Assembly: GCA_025642075.2 (NCBI GenBank)
Contig: JAODUO010001222.1
Span: 113,295-177,294 of the forward strand
Direction of reading: 5' to 3'
Origin: Ridgeia piscesae
Lineage: Eukaryota; Annelida; Polychaeta; Sabellida; Siboglinidae
DNA length: 64,000 bases
This document shows positions 14,401 through 28,800 of the stretch, in pieces. Each line of letters starts with the position of its first letter. The stretch's first letter is position 1. The position numbers and the translations under genes are program-made. The notes under the pieces are model-generated. The model was not told where the DNA came from and did no database searches. It saw only the letters and a program-made list of their open reading frames with translations.

Positions 14401-16778
14401 AGTGTCTGTTGTAACACGTGGTGACCCGAACTAGTAGCAAATGTTGTCCCCTTTAGAATTGTGGATTGTCGAGACTGCTGTCTTCCTCTCATTTGTCATC
14501 ACAACGTATCAAAGGGAAAATAAATTGTTATAGTGAGAGATCGAGATAGATAATAGCAGCAAACATCCAACAATGATAAGGTGTAATAGTGAACTAAATG
14601 CATAACTTCTTGGACTTTCTGAACTTGTGAAACTTACTAGGTGAAAACAACTAGTGACACCCTATGTATTGAGAGGATGGGGGTTTGAAGCAATTCTAAA
14701 CGCATATTTTGTTTACTTTGGAAAATGGCTATAGACAATATAATGCTGGTAAAACCTCAACTGCATAGTATACATGTTTCCAGATGCTGGAGTTTGATGA
14801 GCCGTGTAGACGCTTTGATATGCTCTTCCACGAAGCGACCAACTCGAGGGAGGCTCGCGCTCTCGCCAAGTCAAACAAGGTCGGTGTGTACTCTCAAAAT
14901 TGATTGCCTCTTAATTCTACAAAATTAAATAATAGATTTTATTGCAACAGTATTCTATGAAATGTAATCTGTATAATCATTATCATTTCTTCTTAGCTTA
15001 ACAATTGTTTACAGCTTAAACCAGTCACCACAGATTTTGTCAGGAGTATCTTGAAATAATATAAACATCATTACTACTACAGTACAACATGCTTGTAATG
15101 AACTACTTTGTGGGTAGCTATATAATTAATTAAGGTAGTTACATCCATGAATTCATTATAAGCGTGTACCCCACTAGGTGGCAGTGGTCTCAGTGACAGG
15201 TTTTTGTCTGTCTATCAAACAAAAAATAATATATTTTGTTGTGTAACAGTTATTTAGATGACACATAAAACAGTTACTAAATATTCTTATTACCGTGGTA
15301 TGCATAGTTATAGTACATAAGTCCACCATGTGTGAAAGTAACGAAATATGACGTGATATACCAGGAGCAATGCAGTTTTCTTCCGCTACTGCAGACTTTT
15401 GACGTCTGTCATATATGGACAATTTTAGTCTCTAGATCTAAGCATTTGTATTTTTGACCCAACATTGTAAATTGGCGTAAGCAGTATGACATTCAAGAAG
15501 TCATCTGATTAACAACTTTTAAATGGGCATATTTATACAGAATCACATCTCCCAGCTGTTGTAACAAAGTCTGTATCACAGACACTGTGTGAACAAAGTG
15601 TGTGAAACCTGGCTTTGGCCATCAAAATCAAATCAAATCACTTTATTGTCCTTAAAAAGGATATGCATTTTACAACTCATGATCACATCTAAAATATATG
15701 GGATGGTCACAACAAAATGCAAATGAATTTCCAGATGTATCCACTACAAGAACAATTCAACCGGGTGACATCAATATGACTCATTTAGCATTCAACATTC
15801 TAACGGCCACAGGCACAAAACTCCTGCTATAGTGAGATGTTTTACATGTTATACAATGGTATCTCCTTTAAAATGGAAGTACAATTTAATGATACAATAA
15901 AAGTGAATCTGTAACTATGCCTTACTTAAGCTGATTACACTACAAGATGTTCACACTTTGTGCATCAATGTTTATTTAACATTGATTAGTGGGCCGCACA
16001 CAACTGCCCTTGTTGATGTGGGCAATCCCCTGCCATGGCATGGCTTCCTTTTCATGGGTGGGAAATCTTTGTGAACAACCAGGGGATTTTCAGGCAGAGA
16101 GAAATTCGTTATCGGATAACATTTGTTCAGGAAAAGGTGTTCGTTATAATCGTGAATTCATTATATCCGTGTTCGCAATATGGCTGTTACATGATGACCG
16201 CCCTGTTGCTATGGCAACAGGAGTTCATGTCAAAGGTGGCGGAGGAAGCTGGCTGGCCTGAGTCAAACCTGAAAAACATTTGGAAGACGTATGAGGCCCT
16301 GTACTGCACGGTGAGTGGGGGCACAAATGCCTTATGTTACATGGTGAGTGGAGCATGGACAGTGTGTACTGTATGTTGATTGGGGCTGAGGCCCTGTACT
16401 TTATGTTGAGTGAGTGTGGGGGGGATGTGTCCAAGTGTTATTAACACTGAATCCTTGAGCAAGGGGAGTATGAAACCAAGAGAATAAATTGTCCGTTCTG
16501 ATGCCATGTTTAGACATGTGCATGAACACACCCGTGTGTAGTTGACCATGTCTTGTTGATGTGTTTGTTGTTGTACCGACAGAGGGCTCACAACATCAGT
16601 CTGCCTAAATGGGTGAATGACACTGTCTTTGAGAGACTGCGCAGTCTCACAGCCGCGCAGTACAAGTTTCTCGCATTCACAGCAGAGATGCAGCGTCTCA
16701 AAGCAGGTCAGTACCACAGTCACGGACATGCAGTTGTGACATGTCACATAATTACATAGTATATATGTATAGATATAT

Positions 16779-16852
<74 letters not shown>

Positions 16853-19800
16853 TACATACATACATACATACATACATACATACATACATACATACATACA
16901 TACATACATACATACATACTATATGGACATCATACATATCTATATATATTTATACCAGTATATATATATATATGTGCTATATACATATATATGCTTACTG
17001 GTTTGCTCTGCTTGCACAAGACAAATACAATTCAAATATTTGTGAGACTCATCATTCAGACACGTATTGAACTGATGATGTCCATCAACCATAATACAAA
17101 TGATCTAATGTCCACCAACTATAATACAAATGATCTAATGTCCACCAACCACAATACAAATGATCTGATGTTCAAAACTGCAGTGTTCAATGATGAGCAT
17201 TCATACTGTTTTTATTGTAAATACAATTGTTTTTTAATTAACCTAGCATAATTATATGGATGTATAAAAGGTTACATACATTTGGCATTTGTCACACTAA
17301 CATGTCATAGCTGTCTGTACCCAGCTGATGTCATTGTAAGGGTGACATCTGTCATGATGATCTGTCACTTGCAATATCCAGTATATACATTTTGATTACA
17401 TTATTTATTACATTTAAATGAATCTAACATTACCAACGAAACTGTAGAAAGAGCGGCACTATATAAGTCTAATCATACATGGTTTTCTTTTTAGCCATTT
17501 GTTATGTTATATTTATACTTGGCTCTACACTGGAATGTACATGTTCTTCTGACAGGGCCCTTTCTCAATGTCATGCTGCAGAGAATGCAGCAAGCGCAGA
17601 AAGTCAAGAAAGTCTATGAAGCTCATGATGAAACGATGAAATTCTACATTTATTCCTCGGTGGGTCACATCTTGACATGGTGACAGAACCATTGACAAAG
17701 TCATATGCCTGTTTAATAAATCAGCACTAACTCATTTTAGATCATGTACAGAGTTCACATTTGTCAATTGTTTTACTTGTTCCGAGGAGAAGAAGAAAAA
17801 ACAATTAAATTGTCCAACAACTACATTTCAAAAGATAGTCATTTGTAAGTAATTAACAGTATTTACATTAGTGTGTGCTGATAACTGGCAGATGCAATAT
17901 ATGCTAGACTTTTTAGCTGAGAAGGTTTAGCTGAGAAGAACAGTGCTGCTTTACACCCTAACAAAGTTGTCTGATGGACAACAAGCAGTAACAATTTCAT
18001 TTGTCTGGTGACAAACCTACTGGGTAGTCGTTGTGGGCAAGTAGAATTTTGAACGCTGAGTGTAGTTTTCATAAAAACAAAAGAGAGCAACCAGTTAAAT
18101 GTAACAACTTCTTCAATGTGCTAAAACAAGTACATTTAATTAAAAGTTGCTTTGTAGATTTTTTGCAGATATTATTTGAAATTAATTTCACAATACACGG
18201 GATTACACCTGACCTGAGTAATGTCATCTGCGGTGGTCTGCTGGCTCATCTGTACACATTTATGATCTAGGTTTACCAATATCTGAGACAAACAATAAAA
18301 TTATTGCAATGGGTCCCGTAATACGATAGAGTGTGGCAATATATATAGTACAACATACAGCTGTTCCTTCTTGCACTCGTCAGAGTCAGAGATGAGTGTG
18401 TTTATTCACCAAGAGTTGTCACTGTGACGTCTGCGACTGTTGCAGCAAAGCGCAATGCTGACCCAGGTGATGTCTGCCCTGGGCGTGTGGAACAACCTCA
18501 CCCCCTCCTACGCCACCGCCCTCGTGTTTGAGCTGGAGGAGAGACAACCAGACGACTTCATTGTGCGCGTTCTCTACAAGAACGGCTCCGCAAGCAACGC
18601 AAAGGTGGGGCAACAGCTCCACCTGCTCCACATACCAGGTAGGCTCCACCTGCTCCACATACCGGGTAGGCTCAGGTCTGCTCCACATACCAGGTAGGCA
18701 CTAGGCACCAGTCCGCTCCACTTGCTCCATATACCAGGTGGGCTCCATCTTCAGATTCCAGGTAGGGTCCATTTCTGCCATATACCAGATAGGCTCCACC
18801 TCCTCCACATACCAGGTAAACACCACATCCTCTGGAAATGGGAAGGCTCCATGTCCTCCACCAAGTAGGCCATGTTGACGAGGGCTGTATGTCTACTTGT
18901 GACAAGTGTTTTTGTTTCTAACAAATGTCCTGTGTCTACTTGAGTACTTGTGAACAGTGTTCTGTCTACTTGTGAACACCTGTTCTGTCTACTTGTGACC
19001 AGTGTTCTGTCTACTTGTGAACACTTGTTCTGTCTACTTGTGACCAGTGTTCTGTCTACTTGTGAACACCTGTTCTGTCTACTTGTGACCAGTGTTCTGT
19101 CTACTTGTGAACACTTGTTCTGTCTACTTGTGACCAGTGTTCTGTCTACTTGTGAACACCTGTTCTGTCTACTTGTGACCAGTGTTCTGTCTACTTGTGA
19201 ACACTTGTTCTGTCTACTTGTGACCAGTGTTCTGTCTACTTGTGACCAGTGTTCTATCTACTTGTGACCAGTGTTCTGTCTACTTGTGACCAATGTTCTG
19301 TCTACTTGTGACCAGTGTTCTGTCTACTTGTGACCAGTGTTCTGTCTACTTGTGACCAGTGTTCTGTCTACTTGTGAACACTTGTTCTGTCTACTTGTGA
19401 CCAGTGTTCTGTCTACTTGTGACCAGTGTTCTGTCTACTTGTGAACACTTGTTCTGTCTACTTGTGATCAGTGTTCTGTCTACTTGTGACCAGTGTTCTG
19501 TCTACTTGTGACCAGTGTTCTGTTTACTTGTGACCAGTGTTCTGTCTACTTGTGAACAGTGTTCTGTCTACTTGTGAACACTTGTTCTGTCTACTTGTGA
19601 ACAGTGTTCTGTCTACTTGTGAACACTTGTTCTGTTTACTTGTGACCAGTGTTCTGTCTACTTGTGAACACTTGTTCTGTCTACTTGTGAACAGTGTTCT
19701 GTCTACTTGTGACCAGTGTTCTATCTACTTGTGACCAGTGTTCTGTCTACTTGTGACCAGTGTTCTGTCTACTTGTGAACACTTGTTCTGTTTACTTGTG

Positions 19801-22800
19801 ACCAGTGTTCTGTCTACTTGTGAACACTTGTTCTGTCTACTTGTGACCAGTGTTCTGTCTACTTGTGAACACCTGTTCTGTCTACTTGTGAACACTTGTT
19901 CTGTCTACTTGTGACCAGTGTTCTGTCTACTTGTGAACACTTGTTCTGTCTACTTGTGACCAGTGTTCTGTCTACTTGTGACCAGTGTTCTGTCTACTTG
20001 TGAACACTTGTTCTGTCTACTTGTGAACACTTGTTCTGTCTACTTGTGAACAGTGTTCTGTCTACTTGTGAACACTTGTTCTGTCTACTTGTGACCAGTG
20101 TTCTGTCTACTTGTGAACACCTGTTCTGTCTACTTGTGAACACTTGTTCTGTCTACTTGTGACCAGTGTTCTGTCTACTTGTGAACACTTGTTCTGTTTA
20201 CTTGTGACCAGTGTTCTGTCTACTTGTGAACACTTGTTCTGTCTACTTGTGACCAGTGTTCTGTCTACTTGTGAACACTTGTTCTGTCTACTTGTGAACA
20301 CTTGTTCTGTCTACTTGTGAACACTTGTTCTGTCTACTTGTGAACAGTGTTCTGTCTACTTGTGAACACTTGTTCTGTCTACTTGTGACCAGTGTTCTGT
20401 CTACTGGTGACCAGTGTTCTGTCTACTTGTGACCAGTGTTCTGTCTACTGGTGACCAGTGTTCTGTCTACTTGTGACCAGTGTTCTGTCTACTTGTGAAC
20501 ACTTGTTCTGTCTACTTGTGACCAGTGTTCTGTCTACTTGTGACCAGTGTTCTGTCTACTTGTGACCAGTGTTCTGTCTACTTGTGACCAGTGTTCTGTC
20601 TACTTGTGACCAGTGTTCTGTCTACTTGTGACTAGTGTTCTATCTTCTTGTGAGCAGTGTTCTGTCTACTTGTGACCAGTGTTCTGTCTACTTGTGACAA
20701 GTGTTCTGTCTACTTGTGACCAGTGTCCTGTCTACTTGTGACCAGTGTTCTGTCTACTTGTGACCAGTGTTCTGTCTACTTGTGACCAGTGTTCTGTCTA
20801 CTTGTGAACACTTGTTCTGTCTACTTGTGAACAGTGTTCTGTCTACTTGTGACCAGTGTTCTATCTACTTGTGACCAGTGTTCTGTCTACTTGTGACCAG
20901 TGTTCTGTCTACTTGTGAACACTTGTTCTGTTTACTTGTGACCAGTGTTCTGTCTACTTGTGAACACTTGTTCTGTCTACTTGTGACCAGTGTTCTGTCT
21001 ACTTGTGAACACTTGTTCTGTCTACTTGTGAACACTTGTTCTGTCTACTTGTGAACACTTGTTCTGTCTACTTGTGAACAGTGTTCTGTCTACTTGTGAA
21101 CACTTGTTCTGTCTACTTGTGACCAGTGTTCTGTCTACTGGTGACCAGTGTTCTGTCTACTTGTGACCAGTGTTCTGTCTACTGGTGACCAGTGTTCTGT
21201 CTACTTGTGACCAGTGTTCTGTCTACTTGTGAACACTTGTTCTGTCTACTTGTGACCAGTGTTCTGTCTACTTGTGACCAGTGTTCTGTCTACTTGTGAC
21301 CAGTGTTCTGTCTACTTGTGACCAGTGTTCTGTCTACTTGTGACCAGTGTTCTGTCTACTTGTGACCAGTGTTCTGTCTACTTGTGACTAGTGTTCTGTC
21401 TACTTGTGAGCAGTGTTCTGTCTACTTGTGACCAGTGTTCTGTCTACTTGTGACCAGTGTTCTGTCTACTTGTGACCAGTGTCCTGTCTACTTGTGACCA
21501 GTGTTCTGTCTACTTGTGACCAGTGTCCTGTCTACTTGTGACCAGTGTTCTATCTACTTGTGACCAGTGTTCTGTCTACTTGTGACCAGTGTTCTGTCTA
21601 CTTGTGACCAGTGTCCTGTCTACTTGTGACCAGTGTTCTGTCTACTTGTGACCAGTGTCCTGTCTACTTGTGACCAGTGTTCTATCTACTTGTGAGCAGT
21701 GTTCTGTCTACTTGTGACCAGTGTTCTGTCTACTTGTGACCAGTGTCCTGTCTACTTGTGACCAGTGTTCTGTCTACTTGTGACCAGTGTCCTGTCTACT
21801 TGTGACCAGTGTTCTGTCTACTGGTGACCAGTGTTCTGTCTACTTGTGACCAGTGTTCTGTCTACTTGTGAACACTTGTTCTGTCTACTTGTGACCAGTG
21901 TTCTGTCTACTTGTGACCAGTGTTCTGTCTACTTGTGACCAGTGTTCTGTCTACTTGTGACTAGTGTTCTATCTACTTGTGAGCAGTGTTCTGTCTACTT
22001 GTGACCAGTGTTCTGTCTACTTGTGACCAGTGTCCTGTCTACTTGTGACCAGTGTCCTGTCTACTTGTGACCAGTGTTCTGTCTACTTGTGACCAGTGTC
22101 CTGTCTACTTGTGATCAGTGTTCTGTCTACTTGTGACCAGTGTTCTGTCTACTTGTGACTAGTGTTCTGTCTACTTGTGAGCAGTGTCCTGTCTACTTGT
22201 GACCAGTGTTCTGTCTACTTGTGACCAGTGTCCTGTCTACTTGTGATCAGTGTTCTGTCTACTTGTGACCAGTGTTCTGTCTACTTGTGACTAGTGTTCT
22301 GTCTACTTGTGAGCAGTGTCCTGTCTACTTGTGACCAGTGTTCTGTCTACTTGTGAACAGTGTTCTGTCTACTTGTGACCAGTGTTCTATCTACTTGTGA
22401 CCAGTGTTCTGTCTACTTGTGACCAGTGTTCTGTCTACTTGTGAACACTTGTTCTGTTTACTTGTGACCAGTGTTCTGTCTACTTGTGAACACTTGTTCT
22501 GTCTACTTGTGAACACTTGTTCTGTCTACTTGTGAACACTTGTTCTGTCTACTTGTGAACAGTGTTCTGTCTACTTGTGAACACTTGTTCTGTCTACTTG
22601 TGACCAGTGTTCTGTCTACTTGTGACCAGTGTTCTGTCTACTTGTGACCAGTGTTCTGTCTACTTGTGACCAGTGTTCTGTCTACTTGTGACCAGTGTTC
22701 TGTCTACTTGTGAACACTTGTTCTGTCTACTTGTGACCAGTGTTCTGTCTACTTGTGACCAGTGTTCTGTCTACTTGTGACCAGTGTTCTGTCTACTTGT

Positions 22801-25800
22801 GACCAGTGTTCTGTCTACTTGTGACCAGTGTTCTGTCTACTTGTGACTAGTGTTCTATCTTCTTGTGAGCAGTGTTCTGTCTACTTGTGACCAGTGTTCT
22901 GTCTACTTGTGACCAGTGTTCTATCTACTTGTGACCAGTGTTCTGTCTACTTGTGACCAGTGTTCTGTCTACTTGTGACCAGTGTCCTGTCTACTTGTGA
23001 CCAGTGTTCTGTCTACTTGTGACCAGTGTCCTGTCTACTTGTGACCAGTGTTCTATCTACTTGTGAGCAGTGTTCTGTCTACTTGTGACCAGTGTTCTGT
23101 CTACTTGTGACCAGTGTCCTGTCTACTTGTGACCAGTGTTCTGTCTACTTGTGACCAGTGTCCTGTCTACTTGTGACCAGTGTTCTGTCTACTTGTGACC
23201 AGTGTTCTGTCTACTTGTGACCAGTGTTCTGTCTACTTGTGACCAGTGTTCTGTCTACTTGTGAACACTTGTTCTGTCTACTTGTGACCAGTGTTCTGTC
23301 TACTTGTGACCAGTGTTCTGTCTACTTGTGACCAGTGTTCTGTCTACTTGTGACCAGTGTTCTGTCTACTTGTGACTAGTGTTCTATCTACTTGTGAGCA
23401 GTGTTCTGTCTACTTGTGACCAGTGTTCTGTCTACTTGTGACCAGTGTCCTGTCTACTTGTGACCAGTGTTCTGTCTACTTGTGACCAGTGTCCTGTCTA
23501 CTTGTGACCAGTGTTCTATCTACTTGTGAGCAGTGTTCTGTCTACTTGTGACCAGTGTTCTGTCTACTTGTGACCAGTGTCCTGTCTACTTGTGACCAGT
23601 GTTCTGTCTACTTGTGACCAGTGTCCTGTCTACTTGTGACCAGTGTTCTGTCTACTTGTGACCAGTGTCCTGTCTACTTGTGACCAGTGTTCTGTCTACT
23701 TGTGACCAGTGTCCTGTCTACTTGTGATCAGTGTTCTGTCTACTTGTGACCAGTGTTCTGTCTACTTGTGACTAGTGTTCTATCTACTTGTGAGCAGTGT
23801 CCTGTCTACTTGTGACCAGTGTTCTGTCTACTTGTGACCAGTGTTCTGTCTACTTGTGACCAGTGTTCTGTCTACTTGTGACCAGTGTTCTGTCTACTTG
23901 TGATCAGTGTTCTGTCTACTTGTGACCAGTGTTCTGTCTACTTGTGACCAGTGTTCTGTCTACTTGTGACCAGTGTTCTGTCTACTTGTGATCAGTGTTC
24001 TGTCTACTTGTGACCAGTGTTCTGTCTACTTGTGACCAGTGTTCTGTCTACTTGTGACTAGTGTTCTGTCTACTTGTGACTAGTGTTCTGTCTACTTGTG
24101 ATCAGTGTTCTGTCTACTTGTGACCAGTGTTCTGTCTACTTGTGACCAGTGTTCTGTCTACTTGTGACTAGTGTTCTATCTACTTGTGAGCAGTGTTCTG
24201 TCTACTTGCAGGCTGCAGTGTGGACTGTCCACTGAAGACGTTCGAGAAGCTGGTCAAGCCAATGTTGATGACAGGGGACTGGCACACTGAATGTGCCTGT
24301 GTGCCACACTTCAGAGGTCAGTTGTCAACACACAATGTCATCACATTGACCACTGTCACCATGGTGACTGCTACTGTCACAATGACCATTGCCTTACATT
24401 GAGGACTATGATTGCAGCAATTGCTGTCATGACAGGACCAGTGTCATTACAGAGACTGCCATTGTCACAGGGATCATGTCATCACGGTGATCAAAATATA
24501 TAACGGTTATGCCCTTGTATGCACACATCCTGCTGGTTGCAGTGCGGGAGGTGTGCGTGGGAGTTGTGTGTAAGGGACTTGTCCTGTTTGTTACAGTACG
24601 AAATGCGTCCTGTGCTTGTAAGGGACTTGTCCTTATAGTTGCAGTGCAGAAGGTGTATTGTGTCTGTAAGGGGCTTGTCCTGTTGGTTGCAGTGCGGTAT
24701 GTGTCCTGTGTCTGTGTAAGGGACCTTTCCTGGTGGTTGCAGTGCGGAACGTGTCGCGTGTCTGTGTAAGGGACCTTTCCTGGTGGTTGCAGTGCGGAAG
24801 TTGTCGCGTGTCTGTGTAAGGGACCTTTCGTGGTGGTTGCAGTGCGGAACGTGTCGCGTGTCTGTGTAAGGGACCTTTCGTGGTGGTTGCAGTGCGGAAC
24901 GTGTCGCATGTCTGTGTAAGGGACCTTTCGTGGTGGTTGCAGTGCGGAACGTGTCGCGTTTCTGTGTAAGGGACCTTTCCTGTTCGTTGCAGTGCGGAAG
25001 GTGTAGCGTGTCTGTGTAAGGGACCTTTCTGGTGGTTGCAGTGCGGAAGTGTCGCGTGTCTGTGTAAGGGACCTTTCGTGGTGGTTGCAGTGCGGAACGT
25101 GTCGCGTGTCTGTGTAAGGGACCTTTCGTGGTGGTTGCAGTGCGGAACGTGTCTGTCGTAAGGGACCTTTCGTGGTGGTTGCAGTGCGGAACGTGTCGCG
25201 TGTCTGTGTAAGGGACCTTTCGTGGTGGTTGCAGTGCGGAACGTGTCGCATGTCTGTGTAAGGGACCTTTCGTGGTGGTTGCAGTGCGGAACGTGTCGCA
25301 TGTCTGTGTAAGGGACCTTTCGTGGTGGTTGCAGTGCGGAACGTGTCGCGTTTCTGTGTAAGGGACCTTTCCTGTTCGTTGCAGTGCGGAAGGTGTAGCG
25401 TGTCTGTGTAAGGGACCTTTCCTGGTGGTTGCAGTGCGGAAGGTGTCGCGTGTCTGTGTAAGGGACCTTCCCTGTTGGTTGCAGTGCGGAAGGTGTCGCG
25501 TGTCTGTGTAAGGGACCTTTCCTGTTGGTTGCAGTGCGGAAGGTGTCGCGTGTCTGTGTAAGGGACCTTCCCTGTTGGTTGCAGTGCGGAAGGTGTGGCG
25601 TGTCTGTGTAAGGGACCTTCCCTGTTGGTTGCAGTGCGGAAGGTGTCGCGTGTCTGTGTAAGGGACCTTCCCTGTTGGTTGCAGTGCGGAAGGTGTCGCG
25701 TGTCTGTGTAAGGGACCTTCCCTGTTGGTTGCAGTGCGGAAGGAGTCGCGTGTCTGTGTAAGGGACCTTCCCTGGTGGTTGCAGTGCGGAAGGTGTCGCT

Positions 25801-28800
25801 GGTCTGTGTAAGGGACCTTCCTGGTGGTTGCAGTGCGGAACGTGTCGCGTGTCTGTGTAAGGGACCTTTCCTGGTGGTTGCAGTGCGGAAGTTGTCGCGT
25901 GTCTGTGTAAGGGACCTTTCGTGGTGGTTGCAGTGCGGAACGTGTCGCGTGTCTGTGTAAGGGACCTTCGTGGTGGTTGCAGTGCGGAACGTGTCGCATG
26001 TCTGTGTAAGGGACCTTTCGTGGTGGTTGCAGTGCGGAACGTGTCGCGTGTCTGTGTAAGGGACCTTTCGTGGTGGTTGCAGTGCGGAACGTGTCGATGT
26101 CTGTGTAAGGGACCTTCGTGGTGGTTGCATGCGGAACGTGTCGCATGTCGTGTAAGGGACCTTGTGGTGGTTGCAGTGCTGGAACGTGTCGCTGTTTCTG
26201 TGTAAGTGACCTTTCCTGTTCGTTGCAGTGCGGAAGGTGAGCGTGTCTGTGTAGGGACCTTTCCTGGTGGTTGCAGTGCGGAAAGTGTCGCGTGTCTGTG
26301 TAAGGGACCTTTCCTGTTGGTTGCAGTGCGGAAGGTGTCGTGTGTCTGTGTAAGGGACCTTTCCTGTTGGTTGCAGTGCGGAAGGTGTCGCGTGTCTGTG
26401 TAAGGGACCTTTCCTGTTGGTTGCAGTGCGGAAGGTGTCGCGTGTCTGTGTAAGGGACCTTCCCTGTTGGTTGCAGTGCGGAAGGTGTCGCGTGTCTGTG
26501 TAAGGGACCTTCCCTGTTGGTTGCAGTGCGGAAGGTGTCGCGTGTCTGTGTAAGGGACCTTCCCTGTTGGTTGCAGTGCGGAAGGTGTCGCGTGTCTGTG
26601 TAAGGGACCTTTCCTGTTGGTTGCCGTGCGGAAGGTGTCGCGTGTCTGTGTAAGGGACCTTTCCTGTTCGTTGCCGTGCGGAAGGTGTCGCGTGTCTGTG
26701 TAAGGGACCTTTCCTGTTGGTTGCATTGCGGAAGGTGTCGCGTGTCTGTGTAAGGGACCTTTCCTGTTGGTTGCAGTGCGGAAGGTGTCGCGTGTCTGTG
26801 TAAGGGACCTTTCCTGTTGGTTGCAGTGCGGAAGGTGTCGCGTGTCTGTGTAAGGGACCTTCCCTGTTGGTTGCAGTGCGGAAGGTGTCGCGTGTCTGTG
26901 TAAGGGACCTTCCCTGTTGGTTGCAGTGCGGAAGGTGTCGCGTGTCTGTGTAAGGGACCTTCCCTGGTGGTTGCAGTGCGGAAGGTGTCGCATGTCTGTG
27001 TAAGGGACCTTTCCTGTTGGTTGCAGTGCGGAAGGTGTCGCGTGTCTGTGTAAGGGACCTTCCCTGTTGGTTGCAGTGCGGAAGGTGTCGCGTGTCTGTG
27101 TAAGGGACCTTTCCTGGTGGTTGCAGTGCGGAAGTTGTCGCGTGTCTGTGTAAGGGACCTTTCGTGGTGGTTGCAGTGCGGAACGTGTCGCGTGTCTGTG
27201 TAAGGGACCTTTCGTGGTGGTTGCAGTGCGGAACGTGTCGCATGTCTGTGTAAGGGACCTTTCGTGGTGGTTGCAGTGCGGAACGTGTCGCGTGTCTGTG
27301 TAAGGGACCTTTCGTGGTGGTTGCAGTGCGGAACGTGTCGCGTGTCTGTGTAAGGGACCTTTCGTGGTGGTTGCAGTGCGGAACGTGTCGCGTTTCTGTG
27401 TAAGGGACCTTTCCTGTTCGTTGCAGTGCGGAAGGTGTAGCGTGTCTGTGTAAGGGACCTTTCCTGGTGGTTGCAGTGCGGAAGGTGTCGCGTGTCTGTG
27501 TAAGGGACCTTTCCTGTTCGTTGCAGTGCGGAAGGTGTCGCGTGTCTGTGTAAGGGACCTTTCCTGTTGGTTGCAGTGCGGAAGGTGTCGCGTGTCTGTG
27601 TAAGGGACCTTTCCTGTTGGTTGCAGTGCGGAAGGTGTCGCGTGTCTATGTAAGGGACCTTCCCTGTTGGTTGCAGTGCGGAAGGTGTCGCGTGTCTGTG
27701 TAAGAGACCTTCCCTGTTGGTTGCAGTGCGGAAGGTGTCGCGTGTCTGTGTAAGGGACCTTCCCTGTTGGTTGCAGTGCGGAAGGTGTCGCGTGTCTGTG
27801 TAAGGGACCTTTCCTGTTGGTTGCAGTGCGGAAGGTGTCGCGTGTCTGTGTAAGGGACCTTTCCTGTTCGTTGCCGTGCGGAAGGTGTCGCGTGTCTGTG
27901 TAAGGGACCTTTCCTGTTGGTTGCATTGCGGAAGGTGTCGCGTGTCTGTGTAAGGGACCTTTCCTGTTGGTTGCAGTGCGGAAGGTGTCGCGTGTCTGTG
28001 TAAGGGACCTTTCCTGTTGTTGCAGTGCGGAAGGTGTCGCGTGTCTGTGTAAGGGACCTTTCCTGTTGGTTGCATTGCGGAAGGTGTCGCGTGTCTGTGT
28101 AAGGGACCTTTCCTGTTGGTTGCAGTGCGGAAGGTGTCGCGTGTCTGTGTAAGGGACCTTTCCTGTTGGTTGCAGTGCGGAAGGTGTCGCATGTCTGTGT
28201 AAGGGACCTTCCTGTTGGTTGCAGTGCGGAAGGTGTCGCGTGTCTGTGTAAGGGACCTTCCCTGTTGGTTGCAGTGCGGAAGGTGTCGCGTGTCTGTGTA
28301 AGGACCTTCCCTGGTGGTTGCAGTGCGGAAGGTGTCGCATGTCTGTGTAAGGGACCTTTCCTGGTGGTTGCAGTGCGGAACGTGTCGCGTGTCTGTGAAA
28401 GGGACCTTTCCTGGTGGTTGCAGTGCGGAACGTGTCGCGTGTCTGTGTAAGGGACCTTTCGTGGTGGTTGCAGTGCGGAACGTGTCGCGTGTCTGTGTAA
28501 GGGACCTTTCGTGGTGGTTGCAGTGCGGAACGTGTCGCGTTTCTGTGTAAGGGACCTTTCCTGTTCGTTGCAGTGCGGAAGGTGTCGCGTGTCTGTGTAA
28601 GGGACCTTTCCTGGTGGTTGCAGTGCGGAAGGTGTCGCGTGTCTGTGTAAGGGACCTTCCCTGTGGTTGCAGTGCGGAAGGTGTCGCGTGTCTGTGTAAG
28701 GGACCTTTCCTGTTGGTTGCAGTGCGGAAGGTGTCGCGTGTCTGTGTAAGGGACCTTCCCTGTTGGTTGCAGTGCGGAAGGTGTGGCGTGTCTGTGTAAG

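Noticed and set aside
18888..24211. Steroid-receptor palindromes (GAACACTTGTTCT)
   Set aside because: The half-sites are separated by two, not three, bases and arise from the 23-bp unit variant; no support for receptor binding.
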